Assembly (NCBI GenBank): GCA_964568525.1
Contig: CAZMPM010000007.1
Location: forward strand, 1-46,854
Direction of reading: 5' to 3'
Length of the DNA: 46,854 bases
Origin: CAYZPB01 sp964568525
Lineage (GTDB): Bacteria > Bacillota > Bacilli > Tepidibacillales > Tepidibacillaceae
Shown here: piece after piece, positions 25,070 through 34,345 of the stretch
Numbering within the stretch: the first letter of the stretch is position 1
How the letters are laid out: every line of letters begins with the position of its first letter
The notes under the pieces: model-generated
Databases searched by the model: none
Seen by the model: the letters and a program-made list of their open reading frames with translations, nothing else
Told to the model about the DNA's origin: nothing
Translations under genes and position numbers: made by a program

Positions 25070-26401
25070 ATGGAGTTACAAGGAACATCCAGGATTAACC
25101 ATAAAGGACATCTGGAAATTGGCGGTAATGATGTTGTTGATTTAGTTGCAAATTTCGGCACCCCTTTATATGTGCTGGATGAGCAAGAGATTAAAAATAA
25201 AATGCGACAATATATTGATTCTTTTTCCGCTCACAGAATTCCATTTCAGGTTGCCTATGCCAGCAAAGCACTATCGACTAGCGCGTTGTATTTGATTGTT
25301 GAACAGGAAAAGCTTTCGCTTGACGTTGTGTCTGGCGGTGAATTATATACTGCGATTAATGCGGGTTTTCCAGCAGAGCGCATTCATTTCCATGGAAACA
25401 ATAAGCAATATAGCGAGATTGAATTAGCGATTGATAGTGATATTGGAGCGTTTGCCATTGATAATCTTTATGAAATAGGGTTGATTAATGAGATTGCCGG
25501 TAAAAAAGGTAAAAAGGTTAAGGCATTGCTGAGGATTACACCTAGTGTTGATGTCGATACGCATGAATATATTAGCACGGGGAGAGCGGACTCTAAATTT
25601 GGCTTTAATCTGGTTGAACCAGCATTGGCAGCAACCGAAAGAGTGTTGGAGTCGGATTCAATTGAACTACTGGGTTATCACTTTCATATCGGCTCTCAGC
25701 TATTTGATATGTCGGGTTTTAAAGTTGCGATTGAACGTGCAACAATATTATATAAAATGGTAGCAGAACGCTACCAACTTAACTTGCCTGTATTTAATAC
25801 CGGCGGAGGTTTAGGTATAAGATACACCAGAAAAGATCAACCGCTTCTAATCAAAAGTTATGTTGATCAGATGATTGCAATTTGCAAAGAGAATTTTGCT
25901 GCTGCCGGGATGCCACTTCCGGAACTATGGATTGAGCCAGGAAGAAGTATTGTGGGAGAGGCTGGAACGACACTATATACGGTCGGTTCAACGAAAGAAA
26001 TACCCTCTTTACGCAAGTATATTGCTATTGATGGGGGAATGATGGATAACCCAAGACCAGCCCTTTATCAAGCGGTTTATGAGGCTGTAATCGCTAATCG
26101 GATGAATGAAGCTGAGTCTGCGCAAGAAATCGTAACGGTAGCCGGGCGCGCTTGTGAGTCAAGCGATATATTAATTAAAGATATTGCCTTAAACTCGCCG
26201 AAATCTGGTGATATTTTGGCAGTTTTTAGTACAGGTGCTTATAATTATTCGATGGCAAGTAATTATAATCGAATTCCGCGGCCCGCTGTAATCTTAGTTA
26301 GTGATGGTAATGCCGACTTGATTGTAGAAAGAGAAAGTTATCAAGATCTTATTGCAAAAGATAAAATACCTGAGCGTTTAAAACACCTAAGGAAGGGATA
26401 G
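25070..26401 (+). CDS. lysA: Diaminopimelate decarboxylase
   Basis: PLP enzyme that makes L-lysine from meso-diaminopimelate. The 443-residue protein carries the PLP lysine in VAYASKALS, HFHIGSQL, NTGGGLGIRY, the substrate-binding EPGRSIVGEAG and the CESSDI motif. In-frame ATGs at 25034 and 25055 exist, but 25070 follows GGGGGAAG and gives a normal N-terminus. In Bacillus the stretch between deoB and lysA holds pupG, dacF and the spoIIA and spoVA operons; here it is 123 nt. The stop is 3 nt before scpA. Confidence 0.95.
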   Translation: MELQGTSRINHKGHLEIGGNDVVDLVANFGTPLYVLDEQEIKNKMRQYIDSFSAHRIPFQVAYASKALSTSALYLIVEQEKLSLDVVSGGELYTAINAGFPAERIHFHGNNKQYSEIELAIDSDIGAFAIDNLYEIGLINEIAGKKGKKVKALLRITPSVDVDTHEYISTGRADSKFGFNLVEPALAATERVLESDSIELLGYHFHIGSQLFDMSGFKVAIERATILYKMVAERYQLNLPVFNTGGGLGIRYTRKDQPLLIKSYVDQMIAICKENFAAAGMPLPELWIEPGRSIVGEAGTTLYTVGSTKEIPSLRKYIAIDGGMMDNPRPALYQAVYEAVIANRMNEAESAQEIVTVAGRACESSDILIKDIALNSPKSGDILAVFSTGAYNYSMASNYNRIPRPAVILVSDGNADLIVERESYQDLIAKDKIPERLKHLRKG

Positions 26402-26404
26402 TAG

Positions 26405-27160
26405 ATGGCTTACGAGGTTAGGCTTGCGGCTTTTGAAGGCCCACTAGACTTGCTTTTGCATTTAATTGAAAAAGAAGAGATGAACATCTATGAAATCGAG
26501 ATTGCGCCAATTACTGATCAATATATTGCGGCAATGCATCGCTTAGGGTTAGATGATATTAGTGATTTTATTGTTATGGCTGCAACGCTACTGTACATAA
26601 AAAGTAAACAATTATTACCTGTACATCAAGAGTTGGTTGATGAGGATGCAGAGGAATTTGCGATTGATTCCCGCGAAGCTTTGATAGAGAAATTGATTGA
26701 ATACAAGAAATACAAGCATTTAGCGGAAACGTTAAGGGAACTCGAAAGTGAGCGAAGTAATCTTTATACGCGAAAGCCGATAGACTTTGCGCCATATTAT
26801 TCTGATGAACAGGAGAATCCGATTGGGGACACGACACTTTTTCAGTTAATTGCTGCATTCGATCAAATACTACTTAAGCAGACATATAAGTTGCCATATA
26901 CGCGTCTAGAACAAGAGATTGCAACTGTTGAAGACAAAATTGAAGAGCTTTTAAAAATGTTGGTAAATAATAATGGTACAGTAATGTTCTCAGATATTTT
27001 TAAACATAATCCTTCAAAACAGCATCTTCTTTTAACTTTTCTAGGTATGTTGGAATTGCTTAAAAAGAATGCGATTTTCTGTGCGCAAGACAGTAATTTT
27101 CAAGATATCCGCATCACTTACAACGCTAAATGGGGAGAGAGTAAATTTGGATTACAATAG
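26405..27160 (+). CDS. scpA: Segregation and condensation protein ScpA
   Basis: Kleisin subunit of the SMC-ScpAB condensin, which compacts and segregates the chromosome. The 251 residues show the N-terminal FEGPLDLLLHLIEKEEMNIYEI signature in its parts, the YIKSKQLLP segment and the C-terminal winged helix that contacts the SMC head. It starts 3 nt after lysA and overlaps scpB by 14 nt. Confidence 0.94.
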   Translation: MAYEVRLAAFEGPLDLLLHLIEKEEMNIYEIEIAPITDQYIAAMHRLGLDDISDFIVMAATLLYIKSKQLLPVHQELVDEDAEEFAIDSREALIEKLIEYKKYKHLAETLRELESERSNLYTRKPIDFAPYYSDEQENPIGDTTLFQLIAAFDQILLKQTYKLPYTRLEQEIATVEDKIEELLKMLVNNNGTVMFSDIFKHNPSKQHLLLTFLGMLELLKKNAIFCAQDSNFQDIRITYNAKWGESKFGLQ

Positions 27161-27695
27161 GATTAAGGCTATTATGGAAGGGTTACTTTTTGCTGTTGGC
27201 GAAGAGGGCATTGATTTGCGGCAAATTGCAGAAGTGATTGAATTAGATCAGGAGACAGCATATGATATTATTACTGATTTAATGAATGATTATCGTCGTG
27301 AAAATCGTGGCGTTCAGCTGATTCAATATGATGATACTTTTCAATTAACAACTCTACCGGAACATGCCGAATATTTTGAAAGACTAGTTTATCTTCCGAG
27401 CAGAGCAACTCTTTCGCAAGCATCATTAGAGACACTTGGGATTATTTCTTATAAACAACCGGTAACAAGGGCTGAAATCGAAGAACTGCGTGGAGTGCAG
27501 TCGGATAGTGCTCTACGTACGTTACTTAGTAAAGGGCTAATCAAAGATGTTGGACGAAAGGACACGATAGGTCGGCCGATTTTATATGGAACAACAAAGG
27601 AGTTTTTAGAGTATTTTGGCTTAGAGAACCTTAATCAACTCCCGCCATTACTTGATGGATTAGCAGAAGAACAAGAAGATGAGATTACTATTTAA
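27147..27695 (+). CDS. scpB: Segregation and condensation protein ScpB
   Basis: Winged-helix partner of ScpA in the SMC complex. TTG at 27147 (MDYNRIKAIMEGLLFAVG) follows GGGGAGAG by 7 nt and lies inside the end of scpA; longer frames starting with ATG lie deeper in scpA and have no ribosome site. The 182 residues include the two winged helices and the conserved LETLGIISYKQPVTRAEIE and GRPILYGTT motifs. It overlaps scpA, suggesting coupled translation. Confidence 0.93.
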   Translation: MDYNRIKAIMEGLLFAVGEEGIDLRQIAEVIELDQETAYDIITDLMNDYRRENRGVQLIQYDDTFQLTTLPEHAEYFERLVYLPSRATLSQASLETLGIISYKQPVTRAEIEELRGVQSDSALRTLLSKGLIKDVGRKDTIGRPILYGTTKEFLEYFGLENLNQLPPLLDGLAEEQEDEITI

Positions 27696-27728
27696 GATGG
27701 TTAGATTTTGATTGAGAGGTTGAAAAAC

Positions 27729-28451
27729 TTGGAGAGATTGCAAAAAGTTATTGCACAAGCGGGTGTCTGTTCGCGTAGAAGAGCAGAGCAGTTAATTGAA
27801 GCTGGTAAAGTTACTGTTAACGGTAAAGTGGTGAATGAGCTTGGCGTGAAAGTGGATGCGACAAAGGATAAAATCCGTGTGAACGGTGAAGAAATATATA
27901 TTGATGATGAGCGAGTTGTTATTCTTTTCTATAAACCGTCAAGGGTAATTACGACAATGGATGACCCGCAGAAAAGAAGTAAAGTAATTGATTATATTGA
28001 TGTGGATTATCGTGTATTTCCGATTGGTCGATTAGATTATGACACTGAGGGATTATTATTATTAACCAATGATGGCGAATTAGCTAATCAGCTAATGCAT
28101 CCAAAGTATCTGGTTCAAAAAGTTTATGAAGTTACGATTAAAGGTGAACTTAAAAAGGAAGATTTAAAGATATTGCGTGAAGGTGTGCAGTTAACCGATG
28201 GGGTTACCGCGCCTGCACAGGTTAATATAATATCAGCTCTGCAAAAGAATCGTTCATTGATTTCAATTATGATTTATGAAGGACGCAAACGTCAAGTTAG
28301 GCGAATGTTTGATACACTAGGGTATGAAGTAGAGAAACTTAAAAGAACTGAGTACAGTTTTTTAAACCTTGGACAGCTGAACAGCGGTGAGTACAGATTT
28401 TTGTCAAAAAAAGAGATAGCAAGGTTGAAGACGTTAAATAATTTAAGTTGA
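27729..28451 (+). CDS. rluB: 23S rRNA pseudouridine synthase RluB
   Basis: Makes pseudouridine 2605 in 23S rRNA. It has an N-terminal S4 domain (RLQKVIAQAGVCSRRRAEQLI), then the RsuA/RluB catalytic domain with GRLDYDTEGLLLLTNDG (catalytic Asp) and YEGRKRQVRRM. TTG at 27708 is a possible start, but TTG at 27729 follows GAGAGG by 9 nt and gives the usual family start. Length is 240 residues. In Bacillus dacB-spmA-spmB lie upstream and resABC downstream; both groups are absent here. Confidence 0.93.
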   Translation: MERLQKVIAQAGVCSRRRAEQLIEAGKVTVNGKVVNELGVKVDATKDKIRVNGEEIYIDDERVVILFYKPSRVITTMDDPQKRSKVIDYIDVDYRVFPIGRLDYDTEGLLLLTNDGELANQLMHPKYLVQKVYEVTIKGELKKEDLKILREGVQLTDGVTAPAQVNIISALQKNRSLISIMIYEGRKRQVRRMFDTLGYEVEKLKRTEYSFLNLGQLNSGEYRFLSKKEIARLKTLNNLS

Positions 28452-28462
28452 GGGGTGAAGGA

Positions 28463-29185
28463 ATGATAGAGAACAAGGAGTACAATATTTTAGTTGTTGA
28501 TGATGAAAGTAGAATTAGAAGATTATTAAAGATGTATCTTGAAAGAGAAGGTTACATTACAGCTGAAGCTGGTGACGGGGCTACTGCTCTCGAAATGGCT
28601 TTAAACAATAATTATGACGTGATTTTGTTGGATTTGATGTTGCCGGAAATGGACGGCTTTAAAGTTGCGGAGAAAATCAGAGAGGTTAAATCAACGCCGA
28701 TTATCATGCTAACAGCGAAAGGCGAGGAGATTAATCGCGTGCAAGGATTTGAAATTGGAGCCGATGATTATGTTGTAAAACCTTTTAGTCCGCGTGAAGT
28801 AATATATCGCGTTAAGGCTATATTAAAGAGATCTTCTGCAACTACTTACCTTATGACCGAACCTAGCAAACCAAATTATGTCATTGTTTATGATAATTTA
28901 GTAATTGATAATGATGCACATTGTGTGACTGTTGATGGTATCGAGGTCAGTTTAACACCTAAAGAATATGAGTTATTATTGTACCTTGTAAGTTCGCCAG
29001 ATAAAGTTTTTAGTCGCGAAGACTTGTTAAAAGATGTCTGGAATTATGTATTTTTTGGTGATCTTAGAACGGTGGATACACACATTAAAAGGTTACGTGA
29101 AAAAATAAATAAAATTTCACCAAAAACAGCAAAAATGATTATAACCGTCTGGGGAATTGGTTATAAGTTTGGGGTGCAAAAATAG
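28463..29185 (+). CDS. resD: OmpR-family response regulator, ResD-like
   Basis: The 240-residue regulator has a receiver with VVDDE acidic pocket, phosphoacceptor D57 (LLDLMLPEMDG) and lysine in DDYVVKPFSPRE, then a C-terminal winged helix with VDTHIKRLREKI and a final GIGYKF. The ATG at 28463 follows GGGGTGAAGG. Position after rluB and before a HAMP-PAS histidine kinase matches the Bacillus resDE locus, which controls anaerobic respiration, so ResD is the likely orthologue; without resABC the regulon may differ. The stop codon directly abuts the kinase start. Confidence 0.88.
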   Translation: MIENKEYNILVVDDESRIRRLLKMYLEREGYITAEAGDGATALEMALNNNYDVILLDLMLPEMDGFKVAEKIREVKSTPIIMLTAKGEEINRVQGFEIGADDYVVKPFSPREVIYRVKAILKRSSATTYLMTEPSKPNYVIVYDNLVIDNDAHCVTVDGIEVSLTPKEYELLLYLVSSPDKVFSREDLLKDVWNYVFFGDLRTVDTHIKRLREKINKISPKTAKMIITVWGIGYKFGVQK

Positions 29186-30949
29186 GTGATATCACGCAGC
29201 ATCGTTGCTAAACTATGGATAACGATTCTTGCCTTTGTTCTAATAATTTTCTTAATATTTAATATGTTTATTTTTAATTATTTTGAAAACTATTATGCTG
29301 ATTTAGAGGCGGGCTATTTGGAAAACCTAAATGTTGAGCTTAAGCTTGTTTTTCATATGATGAGAACTGGCGAATTTGCTGATAATTTTAATTTTTATAA
29401 GCAAACCTTCGATGTTATTGAAGAGATAATAAGTGCTAATGGGACCGTGCTTCATGTTGTTGAAACTGATGAGGCCGGTCTATTAATGTTAGGGGAAAGC
29501 GGACTGAAACAAGAGCATATAGAGTTACTTTCCGGACAACTCGGTGAAATTGTTAGAGTCACCGCTATGACATATAGTAATATTTTTACATATGAAGCAT
29601 CAAGTTATGATTTTTTTGTTTTGACATATCCAATCTATAATAGTAATGGAGAAGCGATAAGGACATTGGTATTCTTCCAATCTCTAGGCAGTATGCATGT
29701 ATTAATTAACGACTTGCGTAAATGGCTTTTGATATTCGTTCTTGCTGCAGGGTTATTAACAACAGTATTTGCTTTTCTACTATCTTATCGTGTTGCGGCA
29801 CCAATTCGCGAGATGTCCAGTGCAGCAAAACAGTTATCGTTGGGTGATTTTAGGACTCGGGTAGAGGTAACTAGCAGTGATGAAATTGGTGAACTTGGGG
29901 AGAGCTTTAACTTGATGGCAAGTCGTTTAGAGGCAAATATGCTTGCACTTTCTAGTGAGAAAGAAAAACTGGCTAACGTTTTAAGCAGTATGGCTGATAG
30001 CGTAATAACACTTAACACTTCTGGGGAAATTATTATGATAAATCCACCAGGAGAAAAGCTCCTTTCTTGGAGTAACCAGGTACCAGAGTTTCTGCTTACT
30101 ATGCTGAATGAGGTTCTAGATAAAAGGACTAATATTGAAAGAACCGAAAAGCTTGAAGGAAAAAGCTTGTCAGTCATTATGGCACCACTATTTTTTGGTG
30201 AGGAGATCAACGGAGCAGTTACCTTGTTAAGGGATGTTACTTATGAACAAAAACTAATGGGTTTACGCCAAGATTTCTTAACTAACGTGTCACACGAACT
30301 AAGGACTCCAATTTCAATGATCCACGGTTATAGCGAAGCCATTATTGATGGTGTGGTTACTAGTCATGAAGAACTCGCTGAGATTGTAAAAATTATTCAT
30401 GAGGAATCCTTGCGAATCGGGCGCTTAGTAAATGAGCTTTTGGATTTAGCAGGCATGGAATTTGAATTAAACGCACTTCACTATAGTGATGCTAATATAA
30501 AAAGGCTAATTGATAGAGTTGTTAAAAAGTTTTTATTGTTGGAAAACAATAAAAATATTAAATTAGTTGCTCAATATGAACAAATGCCGGATATTAAGGT
30601 CGAGATTGATGTAGATCGGATTGAGCAGGTTTTGACTAATCTAATTGATAATGCGATTAGGCATTCTGAAGTGAATGGTGAAATAAAAATCGTTGCACGG
30701 ATGAAGTCTGATGATAATTTCATCATAGAAGTAAGTGATGTTGGTGAGGGTATGAAGGAAGAGGATATACCGTTTGTTTTTGAGCGCTTTTTTAAGTCGG
30801 ATCGGGCGCGCACGAGGGTGAACCCAGGGATGGGATTAGGGTTGTCCATCGTCAAGAACATCATTACTAATCATCATGGCAGTATCTCAGTCAGATCAAA
30901 TAAGCCGCATGGAACTGTTTTTACGATTATTTTGCCAGTAAAACAATAA
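29186..30949 (+). CDS. resE: Sensor histidine kinase, ResE-like
   Basis: The 587-residue kinase has a membrane segment at about 9-33, an extracytoplasmic sensor at 34-175, a second membrane segment at 179-201, HAMP (about 202-255), a PAS-like domain (about 262-355), HisKA with H370 in SHELRTP, and an ATPase domain with NLIDNAIRHS, DVGEGM and GMGLGLSIV. All catalytic boxes look intact. The start is GTG immediately after the ResD stop, with GGGGTG 10 nt upstream. It partners ResD; in Bacillus ResE responds to oxygen limitation and nitric oxide. Confidence 0.9.
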   Translation: MISRSIVAKLWITILAFVLIIFLIFNMFIFNYFENYYADLEAGYLENLNVELKLVFHMMRTGEFADNFNFYKQTFDVIEEIISANGTVLHVVETDEAGLLMLGESGLKQEHIELLSGQLGEIVRVTAMTYSNIFTYEASSYDFFVLTYPIYNSNGEAIRTLVFFQSLGSMHVLINDLRKWLLIFVLAAGLLTTVFAFLLSYRVAAPIREMSSAAKQLSLGDFRTRVEVTSSDEIGELGESFNLMASRLEANMLALSSEKEKLANVLSSMADSVITLNTSGEIIMINPPGEKLLSWSNQVPEFLLTMLNEVLDKRTNIERTEKLEGKSLSVIMAPLFFGEEINGAVTLLRDVTYEQKLMGLRQDFLTNVSHELRTPISMIHGYSEAIIDGVVTSHEELAEIVKIIHEESLRIGRLVNELLDLAGMEFELNALHYSDANIKRLIDRVVKKFLLLENNKNIKLVAQYEQMPDIKVEIDVDRIEQVLTNLIDNAIRHSEVNGEIKIVARMKSDDNFIIEVSDVGEGMKEEDIPFVFERFFKSDRARTRVNPGMGLGLSIVKNIITNHHGSISVRSNKPHGTVFTIILPVKQ

Positions 30950-30967
30950 TTGAAAAATGAATAATAA

Positions 30968-30996
30968 TTGTAAAAGTGAACCTACTATGCTACAAT
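30968..30996 (+). promoter_or_regulatory. Promoter upstream of hppA
   Basis: TTGTAA (30968-30973), a 17-nt spacer and TACAAT (30991-30996) with an extended -10 TGC immediately upstream. The leader before the ATG at 31070 is about 70 nt. Confidence 0.7.
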
Positions 30997-31069
30997 AATC
31001 ATTATTTTAAAAATCAAAATACGTACTTAATCATCTGTATTAAAAATGAAAGAGGAGGAGTATTGGTAA

Positions 31070-33127
31070 ATGACTGAAACAACGTTAGTATTAATAGCTT
31101 TATTTACCGGCATCGTTTCTATTGTTGCAGCAATTTTCTTTTTATTCTCTATATTAAAAGAAAGCATGGGAACGGATAGAATGAAAGAACTGTCTAATGC
31201 AATATTTGAAGGTGCAATGGCATTTTTGAATCGACAGTACAAGACCCTAATACCTATTGTGCTAATCATCACGATAGGATTACTTTTTGTTAATCCAAAT
31301 TTATTTGGTTCCGAGACAGGGGTTACGTTACCGAGAACTGCCCTAGCGGTGTCATTTTTCGTTGGAGCAATTTTCTCTGCACTTGCTGGTTACATTGGTA
31401 TGTTTAGTGCGACAAAAGCAAATGCACGTACAACACATGCTGCGATTACTGGTATTGGGAAAGCACTAACAATTGCTTTTCGTAGTGGTGCGGTCATGGG
31501 CTTGTCAGTGGTTGGTTTGGCGCTAGTTGGTGTATCCGGACTTTACTTAATCTACGGCAGTGCATCAGTTATTAACAGCTTTGCATTTGGTGCCAGCGCC
31601 GTTGCATTGTTTGCGCGGATTGGTGGCGGTATCTTTACAAAAGCTGCTGACGTAGGTGCGGACTTAGTTGGTAAAGTTGAAGCAGGAATTCCAGAAGATG
31701 ATCCTCGAAACCCTGCAGTTATTGCTGATAATGTTGGAGATAATGTTGGTGATACTGCTGGAATGGGTGCCGATTTATTCGAATCTTATGCGGCGACAAC
31801 TATCGCTGCAATGATTATAGGTAATGCGGTGCTTGGTGTTAATGGCGTTATGTTCCCGCTACTTATTGGAGCGGTAGGTATAATTGCTGCAATTATCAGT
31901 ACAGCTTTCGTTCGTTTAAATAATGAAAATGGTAACCCGCAAATGGCTTTAAACTTTGGCCTATGGGGTACTAATATTTTAACTGCTATTGGTGCAATCT
32001 TCGTTGCCTTTTGGTTATTCCCTAACGGCGTTGCAATTGGGATTTGGTTAGCGTTGTTATTTGGATTTTTCACAAATACAGGTATTGGTTTAATTACTGA
32101 GATATATACATCATCTAATTATAAGTCAGTTAAGGAAATTGCTTTGGCTTCTACAACAGGCGCGGCGACAAACATTATAAAAGGGTTAGCTGTTGGTATG
32201 AAAAGTACTTTTGCTCCGATGATTATCATTGTAGTTGCAATTGGCGGATCATATCTTGTAGCTGAGAACCTTGCTGGAGCTGGCTTTGGCATCTATGGTA
32301 TTGCTATGGCTGCTATGGGAATGCTTTCTACTGCAGGAATGGTTATTGCGATTGACTCATTTGGGCCGGTTGCTGATAATGCGGGTGGCATAGCAGAAAT
32401 GGCTAAATTAGGACCAGAAGTTCGTAAAAATACTGACCGACTTGATTCTGTAGGTAATACGACTGCTGCTGTTGCTAAAGGTTTTGCAATTGGCTCTGCG
32501 GCCCTTACCGCGATGGCTTTATTTACTGCTTATGCCTCTTCCGCTGGTTTGTCTGAAATCGGAATCAACTTATTAGAGTGGAAAGTAATCGTTGGTCTAT
32601 TTATCGGTGCAGTTATACCATTCTTAGTTGCTTCTCGCGCGATGGATGCAGTTGGTCGAGCAGCTAGTAAAATGATTGAAGAAGTAAGAAGACAGTTTAG
32701 AGAAATTCCGGGAATAATGGAAGGCACAGGCAGACCTGACTACGCTAAATGCGTAGATATCAGCACTAGAGCTGCTCTTAAAGAGATGATTGTTCCTGGT
32801 CTAATAGCAATTCTATCACCAATCTTAGTTGGTTTTACATTAGGGCCGGTTGCGCTAGGTGCAATGTTGGCAGGTGCCACTGCTACTGGTGTTCTTCTAG
32901 CAATCTATATGTCTAATGCTGGTGGTGCTTGGGATAATGCTAAAAAATATATTGAGTCAGGTGCTCACGGCGGCAAAGGAACTGAGGCACATGCTGCAGC
33001 TGTTATCGGCGATACAGTTGGCGATCCGTTTAAGGATACAGCCGGGCCGGCAATGAACCCGTTGATTAAAGTTATGGGTACTATTTCGTTAATTATTGGA
33101 CCTATTCTTGCAGCACTTTTCATGTAA
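31070..33127 (+). CDS. hppA: Membrane-bound ion-pumping pyrophosphatase
   Basis: Couples hydrolysis of pyrophosphate to pumping of H+ or Na+ across the membrane. The 685-residue protein is almost all transmembrane (about 16 helices) and has the substrate-site block DVGADLVGKVEAGIPEDDPRN followed by NVGDNVGDTAGMGADLFESY, and later GGAWDNAKKYIE and DTVGDPFKDTAGPAMNP. The segment GNTTAAVAKGFAIGSAAL has alanine where K+-independent enzymes carry lysine, so it should belong to the K+-dependent class. Whether it pumps Na+ or H+ cannot be decided reliably by eye. It is transcribed alone from a good promoter to a strong bidirectional terminator. Confidence 0.96.
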   Translation: MTETTLVLIALFTGIVSIVAAIFFLFSILKESMGTDRMKELSNAIFEGAMAFLNRQYKTLIPIVLIITIGLLFVNPNLFGSETGVTLPRTALAVSFFVGAIFSALAGYIGMFSATKANARTTHAAITGIGKALTIAFRSGAVMGLSVVGLALVGVSGLYLIYGSASVINSFAFGASAVALFARIGGGIFTKAADVGADLVGKVEAGIPEDDPRNPAVIADNVGDNVGDTAGMGADLFESYAATTIAAMIIGNAVLGVNGVMFPLLIGAVGIIAAIISTAFVRLNNENGNPQMALNFGLWGTNILTAIGAIFVAFWLFPNGVAIGIWLALLFGFFTNTGIGLITEIYTSSNYKSVKEIALASTTGAATNIIKGLAVGMKSTFAPMIIIVVAIGGSYLVAENLAGAGFGIYGIAMAAMGMLSTAGMVIAIDSFGPVADNAGGIAEMAKLGPEVRKNTDRLDSVGNTTAAVAKGFAIGSAALTAMALFTAYASSAGLSEIGINLLEWKVIVGLFIGAVIPFLVASRAMDAVGRAASKMIEEVRRQFREIPGIMEGTGRPDYAKCVDISTRAALKEMIVPGLIAILSPILVGFTLGPVALGAMLAGATATGVLLAIYMSNAGGAWDNAKKYIESGAHGGKGTEAHAAAVIGDTVGDPFKDTAGPAMNPLIKVMGTISLIIGPILAALFM

Positions 33128-33147
33128 TATCTATTAGTTACAAATTT

Positions 33148-33185
33148 AAAAGGAGTTGAATCGTTGATTCAACTCCTTTTTATAA
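33148..33185. terminator. Bidirectional terminator between hppA and ferredoxin
   Basis: The perfect 15-bp stem 33148-33162/33166-33180 with a GTT loop starts with A4 and ends in T5, so it can serve hppA on the plus strand and the ferredoxin gene on the minus strand. Confidence 0.92.
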
Positions 33186-33191
33186 TTTTAT

Positions 33192-33401
33192 TTACTCAGT
33201 AATTTTAATTGCATCAGTCGGGCAGCTATCACTAGCATCACGTACATCCTCATGAAAATCATTAGGAATTGCAGCTGAGTTCTGATTGTTATCAATGACA
33301 TTGAATGCAATTCCGTCATCATCGTAATCAAAAACATCAGGAGCTACTGATCCACATGCGCCGCATGCAATACATAAATCCTTTTCTACATAAACTTTCA
33401 T
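33192..33401 (-). CDS. Ferredoxin, single [4Fe-4S] cluster
   Basis: The 69-residue acidic ferredoxin has cluster cysteines in CIACGAC (C10, C13, C16) and the distal DSCP cysteine. This is the Bacillus/Thermotoga-type monocluster ferredoxin. GGAGGTGA lies 5 nt before the ATG on the minus strand. It is the only short gene transcribed leftward here and ends at the shared terminator. It is a plausible electron acceptor for the two 2-oxoacid oxidoreductases in this window; that link is inferred. Confidence 0.93.
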   Translation of the reverse strand: MKVYVEKDLCIACGACGSVAPDVFDYDDDGIAFNVIDNNQNSAAIPNDFHEDVRDASDSCPTDAIKITE

Positions 33402-33648
33402 AATTTCACCTCCAAGGCACTAGACAATCATTTTGAATAAAATAAATTTTATCACTGAACTAATATTAAATACTTTTTGTGAATATTGCAAGTAGAAATA
33501 AAACTTTATCCTAAGATGAGTCCTCTAATTAATTTTTGTTTGCAAAAAAATAGATTTTAGAGAGTTCTTATAGATGCGAATATGTTATGATAAGTATATG
33601 CATTTATTGATCTGATTTAATGACTCTAATGGTGAAAGGATGGTTGAA

Positions 33649-34248
33649 ATGAAGGACGATCTGCAGTTTAATGAAGATGACAAAAAGTATGTGCGGGAAT
33701 ATAAGCCGGGTGATGAAGGTTTTCCGCCTAGAAGTACTATTCATAATATTAAGGATGATGATGCTCCTAAAAATAATAAGTTATCGAAGATTGTTTTTAG
33801 TACCTTTGGTTTCTTAATCGTAATAGTAATAATTTTAGTGTTGGTTTTTGCTAATGGTCAGAGCAATGGGGCTGGTGAGCAAGATCCCGGGGGTAGTGGC
33901 ACTCAAGTGGAGACACCTCCTGGAACTAGTGAAGAACCGAAGTTGGACCCAGATGACATTGTTATTGAAACACCTGAAGTAGTGCCGCCGACCATAATTG
34001 AACCGCCAAAAGAAGTGACACCGACTCAGCCTGGGACAACTCAACCGCCGGTGACACCGGAGCCACCAGCAACAACCGCTACTACACACACTGTAAAATC
34101 GGGAGATAATATGTTTGCAATCAGTGTTAAATACTATGAAAGTGGTGCCTACGTGCAGAAACTTGCTGCTTATAATAATATTAGTGATCCAGCTATTATT
34201 ATTCCGGGAACAATTCTCCAAATACCTAATAAAGAATTGTTAAAATAA
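33649..34248 (+). CDS. LysM-domain membrane-anchored protein
   Basis: The 199-residue protein has a charged cytoplasmic N-terminus, one membrane segment (about 47-67), an extracellular Gly/Pro/Thr-rich acidic linker (about 70-145), and a C-terminal LysM domain (HTVKSGDNMFAISVKYY...PGTILQIP) that binds peptidoglycan. There is no catalytic domain. An in-frame ATG at 33640 touches the AAAGG ribosome site, so the ATG at 33649, 9 nt from it, is preferred. This resembles small LysM proteins of Firmicutes of unknown role, perhaps wall-membrane tethering. Confidence 0.85.
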   Translation: MKDDLQFNEDDKKYVREYKPGDEGFPPRSTIHNIKDDDAPKNNKLSKIVFSTFGFLIVIVIILVLVFANGQSNGAGEQDPGGSGTQVETPPGTSEEPKLDPDDIVIETPEVVPPTIIEPPKEVTPTQPGTTQPPVTPEPPATTATTHTVKSGDNMFAISVKYYESGAYVQKLAAYNNISDPAIIIPGTILQIPNKELLK

Positions 34249-34345
34249 GCTATCTATTATAAAATGAACTTTGTATAAAATTTTATTTATGGCAAAATGC
34301 CGAGAATAAAACATATAGAATTATAAAAGGAGAGGAGTATAGTAT

